From Eremophila alpestris peregrina (lineage: Eukaryota > Chordata > Aves > Passeriformes > Alaudidae): a DNA stretch of 64,000 bases. The notes under the pieces were generated by a model. It was not told the DNA's origin and ran no database searches. It saw only the letters and a list, made by a program, of their open reading frames with translations. Below are positions 1 to 11,832 of this stretch, piece after piece. The stretch spans positions 11,272,240-11,336,239 of the forward strand of contig WMCF01000018.1 in NCBI GenBank assembly GCA_009792885.1, read 5' to 3'. Both the position numbers and the translations under genes were made by a program. Every line of letters begins with the position of its first letter. The stretch's first letter is position 1.

Positions 1-3000
1 GTGGGTGACAGCAGCATTTCCCCAGTTTGCTGGGGCTGCATCACCTGCTCCATCTGGGGCTGAGAGCTGGGAGCTGTAAATCACAGACATCCAGTGGAGG
101 TTGTAAGGGGATAAGGCATCCTCAGTAAAATTTCTCTGACAAGGAGTCACAGCTGAGGTATCACTTGATGAATGGCAGCAGAATTCCCAGCGAGAAGTGA
201 TGGATTCTCTGTGGCTGTGAGCAGACTGAGCTCTGTGGAGGCTGACAGAGCTTCAGGACATCTGTCACTTGAGCAGGTACATGAGAGGATGTGCCCAGCC
301 ACACACCCCTGGGATGTCCCCCTGCACCCCTCAGCAGCAGCAGCAGCACAGGTGGCTTTTCTCTCCCAGTCACCCCCAGCTAGGGAGAGCTGGCTTTGTC
401 ACTAAGCCATCAAACACAGAATCATTAGTATTGCTCCTATCTGGAGTACTTTTCTCTGCTCCACTTCATGGTCCATGTAGATAAAAAAAGAAATAGGTAA
501 TTGCCTCATCTATCAAGGGTGGTTTCTCCAGAGCAGAGCCAACAAACAGTGACAGTCAAAATGGGCACCTCAAAATGGTTTGATTGGTTTATGACAGACT
601 GAAAAAGTGTTAAAAAGTGGAGATACATGGACCATGACACCCACACCGGGTGGCAGGACATGGGGCTCACATTTTATCAGATTATATCTCCAGAACTGGA
701 GCCAGCAGCACAGATGAGCTCTGCTGTGATGGGAAGGTTCCCAGGGGTGAGTTCAAGACATAAAGGAGAAAGTTCATGTCCTGATTAAAACCAAGAACCC
801 CAAGGGTTATTTTCAGGATGGTGGGAATGTCCTTGGTCTCATGGAACAATCTCCAGCCAAATCAGGATGTGCAGCCACCCTACAATAAATCCTCATCCCC
901 ATTTATGACATGATTAAAAATGTTATAGCAGGAACTATTACAGAGAAAATAGTCCCAGATATGGCTTGGAAAAAAATAATCAGAGCAGGGCTTTCCATTT
1001 CTCTTTGCTTTCCTGGAGGTACCAGGAATTTCAATAGATGTGGTACATCTCTGAGATATTCTGATACTCTGCCTGCTGAGCAAGAGCCCTAAGAATTATT
1101 TTTGGGCTGTAACGAAGTGAGGTTGTCATAGGCATCTTCTCAGAACTAAAGAATTGCATTTCCACTTCAAAACCACTTGCAGTGTCTCAAAAATAAAATA
1201 CAGGTGCCTAAATTCACCCAGCTGGAGCTCAGGTTGGGTGGGATTTACTTTGTTAGTCTTCTACCTTCACATTTTTTCTCTGCCAGCTTCATGTGCCTCA
1301 GTGTCCTGACTTTTAATCTTCCATCTGGGGACATGTACCTGGCACTGCCTGGACAGAGAGGTCCCACTAAGAGCCAGCTCTCACCTAAAGAACAATATCA
1401 TGTCACCAATATGCCCACATTGCTCCTATCAGACACAAGACAGAATTGTCTCATACATTGGGGAAGAAGATTTCTGAGAGGTGGGGCCCATTTTTCAGCT
1501 CAAGACTTCAGTGCTCAGCAGATGTGCTTGATGGAACAGGAATTTAGGCAAAAAACAGTTGCTTCTCACTAAAAAAGAAGTGTGTTTAAACCTCATTTAT
1601 TCTTGGGAAAGGTCCAGTGTCATTTTGTGACTGGCTGTGGGTGATGCATAACTCCAGCACACTGGAAAACCAGTCTGGTTTGCACCAAGGGACAAAAATG
1701 TGCATTGCAGCTGAGGACTTTCCATCCATCTTTCCTTTCTGCCAGGCCCAGCCACAGAAGCTTGTTCAGCTGAGAAGGGCAGTGATAGAGCAGCTTTGAT
1801 GAGTGTCTGGCATCCAGTCAGGGTTTCAACACACTGCAAAATGCTGTGGTGATGCTGCTCCAGGTACAACCTGCACTCTGCAAAAGTCTGCAGCAAACAG
1901 CACTTCAAGACAATCCCTCTAATTCCAGTGAGAGTCTTCTCAAAGAAAGCAAAAAAATTAAAATCCAGAGATGAGTGAAGAAATCCACAGACTGAGAGGA
2001 CACTTGGATCAGGTCCTGGTTTGGGTTCTGTTAGCTGGAGCAGAGATCCAGGCTGTGCTGTGGGATGTCCAGACCCCCAGGTGTGGGACTTGTGAAGAGC
2101 CTGGAAATCACTGAGTGCCATGAGCTGCTAAGCAGCATCTGGGGGCTACAGGAAGTTACCAAGCCTCCTAAACTCTCTTCTTCTTTCCTTTTCTGGATGA
2201 TGAGGAACTTTTTGAACTCCTGAACCAACCTTGTACTTCCCTCCCTTATCCTTCCACTCTCACTGTGCCCTTCCCTGGGTTTGGTGCCACTCTACAGCGA
2301 CAGCCCATCATTTAAGTGAGGGGAAGGGTGACATTTCCTAAGCACTGGGACTTCCTGAGGTTTGATAGGGATGGCAAACTTCATCAGGATGGAGATCTGA
2401 GCTTTCTTGTGCATGACCCCAAAACAGGGAGCACAAGAGACTCACATCCTTGGCAGAGGGAACGTCAAGGTTAAATTGTTAGCTGGCACCAAGTCCCCAA
2501 GGAGTCCCCAGTGGTGTGACAACCACCTCCTTGGTGAACACCAGGGCCTGCTGAGGGGGCTGAGATGTATGAACATCTGACACAGGGGTCAGCTCAGGCA
2601 CTCAGGAGGAGCTCAGCTGTGCTGCCTGGCAGGTGATGCTCAAGAATTACATCCTTCTGACAGATATCGAGCTGGACCTGTAATCTGAGATCTGTCACTG
2701 CTACAGAAACTGCTGCACAGGAAAAAGAGCCATGTGGCTGTTACCCTTGAGCACTTTGGCTTTATCCTCACAGTAACTTGCCCTGCTGCTAACACAGATT
2801 AGATTAACACTGACAAGGAACATGATGGAGTCCAACCATGCCAGGCAGCTGGAGAGCTGCTCTGATGATGTTTAAACCAACCAGCACATTTGGGGAGGAG
2901 GCCAGTTTTGGTTTAGTGTGGAGGACAGGGCCAACTCAAGGCAATGGGAATAAGGGAGACCTGACAGTTTCCAGGCATCTTTGCCTGTATCTGTATTTTT

Positions 3001-3130
3001 CCCATGCATTTACCTGCCCTTAAAATCTGCAGACAAAGTGGGAAATTCCTAGAAATACCTCTTCCTTTTTAAGAGCCTCTGTCTCCATCATCAACTGGAG
3101 TACAGAGAGCTACACTGAGGAGCTATACAA

Positions 3131-3330
3131 TGAGGGTGGGGAGGCACTGGAGAAGGTTGCCCAGAGAAGCTGTGGCTGCCACATCCCTGGTAGTGTCCAA
3201 GACCTTTTCCAGTTTGGAAAGGGCTTGGTGTAACCTGGGATAGTGGAAGGTGTCCCTGCCCATGGCATGAGGCTGCAATTAGATGATCTTTGAAGTCCCT
3301 TCCAACTCGAACCATTCCATGGTTCTGTGT
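3131..3330 (+). mobile_element. CR1 LINE 3' fragment
   Basis: This carries the phrases typical of the 3' end of chicken-repeat-1 (CR1): a gaggcactgg/gttgcccagagaagctgtgg block, a gggacatccctgg-like block, then gatgatctttgaagtccctt and ccattccatggttctgtg. Only the 3' end is present, which is usual for CR1, and there is no usable ORF2. Confidence 0.85.
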
Positions 3331-6300
3331 TTCCATTGCAGATGCAGCTTGGAGTCTTTGTGATGGCAGAGACTGGTGAGGAGCATTTAAGTTGTGCAGA
3401 CTGGATACCAAAGAGGGAGAGTAACTATTCCTGTGGGGCATTAAAAGTGTCCAGGGCTCTTTGATGGGATCTGTCTATACTACATTATGTCAAAACACCT
3501 CATGAATTTAAACAGTTGCTGTTTTCAGAAGGGGTGACTGCAGCCTTACAGACAGAGCTGCCACTTCCCAGCTGGTGCAAGAGGTTATCAAAGAATGTCA
3601 CCTTAAAGAGTCCAGGGATTTGTCTGAAGCAACATCTAAAAATCCTTCAGGGCTCCCCTTGGACTTTGGCCACTGCAGGCAAGATCCAGGTTGGGAATAC
3701 TGCACTGCATTTTGTATTGTTTTGATGTCTGCTACAGTGTGCTTTAAATAAGTTTCCATGAAAGATGCAGCCCTGATCATTTGTTGGAGTCATTCAGGTG
3801 TTGGCCAGGGGATGAAGGATTAGGACTGGCCTTGGAAGTGTTGCTTTTTTATCCCTCTTACTCTTCCTGTGCCAGGTGTCCTTGGTAAACTCACTCAACA
3901 CTTCTGCCACAGCTCATTCACAAGAGGAGCACTGCCCTACTCCACCTTTCCAAGACTTGTCCTCTTTCAGTGTTAGGCTTTATCACTGATGATATTTTTC
4001 CTGTGTTCAGGTAAAATATTAAAAGCTTGCATTTTGGAGAGAAAAAAGTGTGAGGACTCTCTTCTCCCTGGGTTTATAACCTCTTGCATACTCAAGGATT
4101 GGTGTAATTTAAATTTAAAAAGGGGGTTGGAGGAGAATTCCAGCTTAATTACACATTACAATGGTGTTGTGCTGCTTCTGGGAGACCAGCCAGGCATGTG
4201 GAAAGAGGTCCAGCTCCCAGCAGGGCTGAACTGACAGGACAAAGGAGAGAAAGCTGGAGAGTAATCAGACATAAAATACAACCAGAGGAGGGTGGCCCAG
4301 CTTCAGCCAGGAACTGGCAATATTGCCCACACCAGCCAGCATGGACACAGCAGGCACAGGGCCAGCCTTAGGGGTAAATCTGGGTCACAATGGTCTGAAT
4401 TCAGGTGCCCTGGGCTCCTTGCTGAAAGCCTGGCACCAGGAGCACACTCGAGTCACAGATGAGACTCTCACTTGCCTGGGCCACCTCTAAGTTGTTTCAG
4501 TCATCCCAGCACAGTTCCTAAGAGTTATGCTCCCTCTGGAACACCTTTGGAGGACCTTTCAAACCACCATCCTAACACAATGCCCAAGACCTCTGGTTCC
4601 TCTGCCACCAGTGCAGCAGCTCTGCATGTTCTGTCAGAACCTCACTCGCTTCCAAGATGCTGTTAAAATTATCTCCCATCTTATCCCTCTTGCACAAACT
4701 CCTAGGGCAGAGGTAGGACTACAGGATCCCTTCCCCACACTCTTCCTACAACCACGAGGTTTCCCTGGCTGAGACCAGCTGCTGAGGATGGTTTATAGGC
4801 ACTGAACTCGTGTCCCTTGCAGACAAGAGCTGGTCTGGACTTTCTCAGCACACAAAGCACAGAGGAGGGTGTCCTGGCAGCTGCGTTGGAAAGCTCTGCT
4901 CAAGTGACTGTGAAGGGCCAGATGGAGTCCAGCCCTGCAGACCTGAGTGCCCTATTCAGTGGGCATGCAGTGAGTTTGTGTGTGCAGGCTGTCTCAGTAT
5001 TCTCCAGCCCTGCTTTGGAGGACTCCATCCAGGCTGGATCTCCAGATCCACTCAGCCCAGCCAGCAGACTGCAGGAGCAAGTCTGGGGAGCTGAACAGAG
5101 AGGAGCCAACCCATTCCACCAGCCCTTCAGATGGTGACAATCCTTCCCAGACACAAGCCTGTGAGCAGAGGAGGGGAGAGACTCCAGATTTCATTCTTAA
5201 TCCTGAAAGCTCTTCACACCACTCCTGCTACCCAGCATCAGGAAGGACAACGTTCCCTTATTTGGTGAAGAAGAAGTGGGGAATATCTGCAGTGCATTCT
5301 CACATCTGTGCTCAGCTGAGCCTGGCAGCTCATCCTTGGGAATGCAGAGGTTGGAACTGCCAAGAGCTGCTGAGCAAAGTGCCTCCACCCTGCTGTGGAA
5401 AGGGGGATGGACAGATACGGGTGGAAACACTGCAAAATGGGTCACGGCAAGAAATGCTGCTCCCTGGGTCTGTGGTATCTGATCTGGGATGTTTTCCTGG
5501 GAAAATCAGGAGCCCAGGGGGAAAAGGCAAATTGCAAATGTGAAAACAACAAGAAAACACTACAGAGCCAACTCCTGGAGAAGTCACTTAAATGGGGCAC
5601 ACAGATCCTCAAAGGACCCAGAAGGAAACTGGTCCTTACTGGAACAAATAGGTACAGGTTCCCCTAATGAAACCCTTCAGCATCTTCTTGCCTGATATGA
5701 AGGTCAAGGTTTGAAATTGTGGAGGCTTAGGAGGAATAAGGAGGATTCAGACAAGTTCTCCAGGGAAAAATGGACAAGACCTTTGAGGAGATCATTCCAA
5801 CAGATAACATTAGGGGTCTAAAGAGGGAGATGTTGCCACATTTCTCTGCTGATGAAGAATTTTGGAGTTTTGAATACCGATACCTCATGCACAAGATACA
5901 TCTGAAGGGTTGCCCAGGCAGTTTTTTGCCTAATTAGGGGCAAAGCTCTTCACCACATTGATTTCTCACACCCAGATGCCCATCCTTCTTTCAGAAAGGA
6001 TCAGCTGATCAGTAGAAGGGTTTGGGATTTGCAGGACCCTTGTATGAAAAAGAGACCTAAGCATGTTTTGAAGTGCAGTCCACGAGTCTGAGGGTCTACT
6101 GTAACAGCAGAGAGGAATGTTCTGTTTAGGTCACTTGTTCTGTTTAGGTCACTTGTAGCTGGCTGAAAGGGACACACTCATTTTCAGAACCCAGCAATGC
6201 TGCTCACAGGCTCCCTCCCCACCTCTACCCCCAAGGATCTAGGGATGCTCTGGAAACCAGAGCTTGTCTGTGTCAAGCTCCATATTTGAAAAACTAAACA

Positions 6301-7878
6301 GAGGCACTCTGAGTTTCAAAGGTGCCAAGCACTTTTGGTTCCTCAGTCTCCTAATGGCCTTTGTTACTTTTTCAAAAGTAGAACACTTGAAAAAACTCTT
6401 TAACATGTAACCAGTGTTTGGGGAACATCCTGCTCCAGAACAAAGCTTCACACCTCAGAAAATGATCTGATTTGCAGGAAAGACCTTTCCTCCCACAGAG
6501 CAGTTCTTGAAAGACAGGCATCTTAAAAGTATCTGGATTCAATAGTCTTTAAAAAAAAACTGATACCAGGCAGTAACCCATCCAATGTCACCCAGCACAA
6601 AAGCCTACCACCTCCACATCCTGGAGATTACCCAGGAAAACCTAAAGCCCTACAGTTGTGATAAAAATACCCCAGCACTCTGATTTTGTCCTGTGGATTG
6701 TATGAGATGTGTCTGGCAGCACATTCTGTGCCTTCTCCAGGTCAGCCCTGCTCTGGCTGTAAACACTTTGTCGTTTTCTGCCAGCTCTGTACCAAAAACA
6801 TCCCTGTCCAAACACCTGGAGGGAAAACTGCTTTCCCTGAGTTGGGACAGAGGTGATAGGACAAAGTGCAGAAGAGAAGTTGGGTGCTGGCTAACTAGGC
6901 TTTATTTATGAGCAGCTGCAGGTGCAGCTGCAGCAGTCATAGCTGCAGTGAGTGTTCCCATTGCAGGAATGTCCCTTAACTCTGTGGATCTCTAGGAACA
7001 GCCTTGAAGGATGATGGAGGAGGGAAAGCAGACTCCAAGTCCCAGGAGTGAGCCAGCAGAGGAGGGAATTCCAAGATTGCCTGTGTACGACCTCTGTGGT
7101 ACAGCCTGGGCTGTTCAGACTCCAGGTTTGGAGCACTTGGGTAGAGCAGGGAATAAAAAGTTCCTTTCACTGCCAGGGCCATGATGTGATGTGCACTGCA
7201 GATCAGCCTAGGGGTCAGAGGTCCTGTGTTCTCCATCTCCAGAGCATGGCTGGGAGCCACCAGCAGGACACAGCCTGCACAGGAAAAGAACACTAGGGAG
7301 GAAATGGCCTGGATTTGATGGATTCAGACAGGTTCCCCAACCTCTGGAGTTTTCTTACCTGTTCTGCCTCCTCCTTGATGGGGGGATGTCAGATGTGTGA
7401 TGTGCTCACTGTACACCCTCTGCTGCCACACCCAGTGGGGCAGTGAGCACAAAATCCATCCCCTCTCCCTTCAAAGGCTCCCAGCTCTTGTTTTTAAACC
7501 AAATTTCCCCTGGATCTGTCAGTTCTGTTACAGTCAGAGAGGATGCCAGCAGTGATGCCTTGACATGTCTGTGTTTCTCACAGTGAATAATCAAAACCAA
7601 TGACATATCTCAGTGCTGAGATGCTCTGAGACATCCTCTGAAAATCCACCAGATCCTGAAGTGGAACAGTCCCTGTTTCACACACATAAATATCATTCAA
7701 TTTGCTCTGTGTGAGGCCCTGGGAATGCTGCAAGGATGGAGCTGCCCTCAGCCGAGGGCCTTTGTGAACACATCTAGAGACAAGTTCCCTGCTCCAAGGA
7801 CCTTCACCCAACCTTCCACAGCTGATGGGGTGAAGAGAAAATCCCGCTCAAGAAATGCTCCCAAAAAATGAGGTGGAA

Positions 7879-7892
7879 GCGCCCTCTTGTGT
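7879..7892 (-). promoter_or_regulatory. CTCF-like motif
   Basis: The minus strand reads ACAAGAGGGCGCT, close to the CTCF core (CCASNAGRGGGCGC). This is a motif match by eye only; occupancy is unknown. Confidence 0.35.
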
Positions 7893-10655
7893 TCCTGGAG
7901 AGGCCGCGTGGGATCGTTATCCAAAAACAGGCGGGTGCACGCTCCGTGCAGAAGCAGGAAACACCTTGGCTACCTAAAGGATAGAAGGTGGAGGACAGGG
8001 AGTGCTCCCAGTGTGACACCGCAGCTCCATCTCTTACCGTGAACGCTGTGGAAAAGACCGTGCAGAGGTAGAATGGAAATGGATTCTGTCACAACATCAG
8101 GACACCCAGCAAGGACCCCACCACACTCAGGCAAGAGAACAGAGGGCAGGAAAATGCCAGATGGGCGACAGCAGAGAGGGGATTTGGGAAAGTAAACGGC
8201 ACAGAAAGGTAAAATGAACTACAATTATGTTTTCAGAGTATTTTTGCCTTCTAAATCCTTCCCAGAGTAAGATGTGGTTGGGAGGCTGGCTCAGGGCATC
8301 TGCCAAGGAAGCTTTTATGCCCTGAACCAACTGAGCTGCTCTAGAACCTCTCACTCCCCACTCTCTGCTTGGCATAAGGCTCCTTCCAGCACAGGGAGAG
8401 CAGGAGGTGTGTAACACTGACAGCCTCCATCCATGGAAAAAGGGCCTGATTAAGGCTCTGCCTTGTCCCTGGACACTTTTGTGAGCAGGGCCCTTGAGCA
8501 TCAGCAGAGGATCCATGTCCTGGGCCCTGTCCCCTGTGCTCACTCAGCTGAGATGCCTCAGGGGCAGCAGGTGGATGCAGGTCTCCATGCAAAGGCAGCA
8601 GCAAACTGAGGGCAGGTGGTTCAGGACAACCCCCATGGTAAAAAATCCATTTGGAAAAGGTCTATCTGGAAACAACACTTTGATAGCCCCTGAAAACCTA
8701 CAATTTTTAACTGTCTGCCTTCTTTGAACAGACAAACCCCAAATGCACTTTGGGGTACCCTTGGCTGTTTTACTATGGACCCTCTGAAGTCAGGGGAGCA
8801 GTGAAAGGCAGTCCTTCGAGGTGAAAAAATTGTAACAACCCAATACTGATTATGGAAAACATGTGCAAGTCTCATCACAAACACTCTATTTAGAGTATTT
8901 GCTTCTGGAGGCACAAAGACAAGACAGAGAACAGGGCTGTGAACAGAAACAAAGCTCAGAAATGCAGAGAGGTCACAAGCAAGGAGAAGGGAGAATGAAT
9001 TAGGGCTTTGAGCCTCTGCAGTTGGGGGTTTATCCACAGATAACCCTGAGTTTCCCATGCTGAGAGCAGAAGTGTCTGAGCAGAAAGAAAACCCAACCTT
9101 CCCCCTGCTGTGTGTGCTCTGGGCTCGCTGGCTCCTCTCCATCAACAGCCCACACGTCCCAGAGGGTTTTTGTCTTGTCAGAGGCACGACAAGCTCCTGA
9201 GGGCACACATTTGCACACTCCTCCGTGTGTCCACACGTGGCTGCAGGCAGACTCCCTCTCCTGGAGGGGACATCCCCGGGGCTCCGTGTGTTTGGGAGCT
9301 GTGGGATGCACACAGGCACCCCCCTGAATCCCCCAGTGCACCATTTCCTGTGGCCAGAGAGCTCTTTCTGTATTTTGAGTTAATGGTGGCACCACGGGCT
9401 GGGTGGTTTCAGGCTTCACAAATCTATTTACAGGAAAAAAAAAGAGAAGAGCTGGAAGCAATCCCTTATTTTTACCTTTTCTGCCTTCCAGAGACTGGCA
9501 GAAGCACGCCACTGTTAATAATAACAATAATAATGCTGAATAAATCTCACTTGCAGCCTACTTTGGTATGCAAATGCTCCCTCCTTATTTGCATCTTTCC
9601 AAAGATGCATGCAGATATTAAACCAGATCTATTCCTCAACAGTTGCATAAGGTTGGCATGTGAAGACCTCCAAGATAATTACACAGGATTCAGGGATACA
9701 GCTCCTCGGTGAGGACTCACAGGCATTAAAGTGAAATAAAAACTGATACCCAGCCAGTTCATCTACTATAGTCTGTAAGCCCTTGCAGCCCTCTGCAGAA
9801 TAAAACAAACTTCTGCACCTTTCAACCTTACAGTTCCATCTGATGTCTGATCTTGAAGGTCAAACTGGCCTTGATGGAAGAAAAAAAAATTTCAAAGGCT
9901 GGTTTTTAGGCTAACGTGAGCAGTTTGTAGTCCTGGGACTCCACCCCATTCCCCATCCCCTGGCCCAAATCCCTTTCCCTGCTCCTAACCACGCACCAGG
10001 AGGGAGCTGAGCCCGAGGAGCACCAGGAGCTCAGCGGTGACAGCTGCCAAGTGCCCCGGGCAGCTGGGGGATGCTGAGGATGGAGCAGGGCTGAGCGAGC
10101 CGGGCCCTGGGGACGTGCCCCAGCTCCTCCCAGCTTCCCTGGATCCCGACGCAGCCGCTGAGCTCCAGACACGCTCAGGGCCAGACCCCAGCTGGGAGCG
10201 ATGGAGCAGAGCACATTTTCCTCCTCCTGAGCTCTCCCAGAGCTGCTCTGAGTGTGCGTTTGCAGGTACAAGGGTTTGTGCTGCCAAGGGTTTGTAGTGC
10301 AGGCAGAGGGAAGGAAAAACAGAAAAAAAACACAGTCGTGGTCACCAAACCTTTGCACTCTTTTCAAACAACCCAAAAATACAAACTGTGCCCAAGGGGA
10401 TGTTTACAAGGGATGCTGAGAGGCTGCTGCTTCCTTTCCCCTTCCTTTAGCATCAGTCAGGGCAGTGTGTATGCTACAGGCCCTTAAACAAAACAGGGAT
10501 CAGCCTCACATTGTGTGGCTTTTGCCCCACATTGGCCCAAAGAGTACAAAAGCACGGGGTGTGCACGCTGTGCAGTTTGCAGACACACACACACACAGCC
10601 CCCATGGTGGCTCAGAGGCAGCCAGGAAATATTTCCTCCTCACAAGAAATGTTGG

Positions 10656-10675
10656 TTTTTTTTTTTTTTTTTTTT
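10656..10675 (+). repeat. Poly-T run (20 bases)
   Basis: This is an uninterrupted T20 tract following a short (CA) run at about 10582-10595. It is probably simple-sequence DNA or the decayed tail of a minus-strand retrocopy; no target-site duplication was identified. Confidence 0.8.
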
Positions 10676-11569
10676 GCTGGTTTTAATTTCCAGAGCCTCC
10701 CAGGGGGGAAATAAAAAGAGATACTTTTCAATGAGAAACTGAAGCCTGAACAATCTGTGGTTTTGCGTTTTGCTGGGTGGAAGGAGGGTGGAAGGAACAT
10801 CCACCTCCAAACACTTTCATAAAACCATCACAGGCAATCACCCCCTTTCGTGGGGAAAATAAAAACATGATCAGCCTGAAGGGACACTGCAGCCCCCTGC
10901 AGTCAGGATGTGATGGTTTCTACTCTAAAGATTGAAAAAATGAGGTTTTCCCTAGACAAAGAGCAGTGCCTGGGATGAGCAGAGCACTCAGCACAAGGAG
11001 AGTCACCCAGCTTTTAGCTGCATGGGCTTATTGTATTCAGAATTAAAGGTAGCTCCAGTTCTTCCTTTCTTACCTTCCTTTCTTCCTTCTCTTCTTTACT
11101 TCCACATTAAAAGGCAGTTTCCCTGCTGTGATGAGTGAAGACTTAGGGGATGTGACCTATGCCACTGGAAAGGTATGGGGGAAATTAAGGGGATTTGGGG
11201 AACAGTCATTTGACTTTGAGAGCAGCAGGAAAGCTGCTGTTCCCCTTCCAAACATCAGCGTGGGAGACCCATGGCCAAGCAGTGGATCCAGGAAGATGCA
11301 GCTCAGGATTCCCCCAGATGGAGACAGCCATGGGGATGGGCACAGAGCCCACCTGGGAGCAAAGCAGGGTGTAAGCAGCAGCATTTTGGGGAGATGAGTC
11401 ACGTTCTAAGAAGGGGAGTTCACACCCCTGGGGTTAAGGGGCACCAGGAGAGGCTGTGAGCACTGAGAGGAGCCCAGCAAGGTGCAGCATCTGGCCATGG
11501 TGATGACTGACCTACAGCTGCCTGGAAGGAGCACTGAGAGGTGGGAGTTGGGCTCTTCTCCCAGCTAAC

Positions 11570-11832
11570 AGGGATAGGATGAGAGGAAATGGCCTCAAGC
11601 TGCACTAGGGGAGGTTGTGGTTGGAACAATTTCTTCACCAGAGGAATTATCAGGGCATTGAAACAGGCTGCCCTGGGAAGGGGTGGGGTCACCACTCCTG
11701 GAGGGGTTTAAAAAGTGTGTAGATGTGGCACCTGGGGACACTTTTTAGTGGTGGACCTGGCAGTTCTGGATTAATGACTGAGTTTGATGCTCTCAAAAGC
11801 CTTTTCCAACCCAAATGATTCTTTAATTCTCC
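11570..11832 (+). mobile_element. CR1 LINE 3' fragment
   Basis: The sequence follows the CR1 3' consensus order: aggaaatggcctcaagctgcac, the attatcagggcattgaaacaggctgccc block, ggaggggtttaaaaa, then ccttttccaacccaaatgattcttt. The left part of the element may extend to about 11440. It is truncated and non-coding. Confidence 0.85.

Noticed and set aside
4823..4969. Exon-like segment: cccttgcag acceptor, 49 open codons, gtgagt donor, phase 0 to 0
   Set aside because: Its phase does not fit the first XIRP1 coding exons and the product (TRAGLDFLSTQSTEEG...) matches nothing I know. Could be chance or an unrecognised exon.
5256..5265. CArg boxes CCTTATTTGG (5256-5265) and CCTTTTATGG (14443-14452)
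   Set aside because: About four such matches are expected by chance in 64 kb, and neither is near other muscle motifs.
5238..5300. VKKKWGIS stretch resembling the EPLIN LKKKWENP motif
   Set aside because: It lies upstream of the KYQ-like exon, the wrong order for EPLIN, and only a few residues match.
9110..9712. 200-codon + strand open frame
   Set aside because: No start context, splice signals, composition or similarity supporting a gene.
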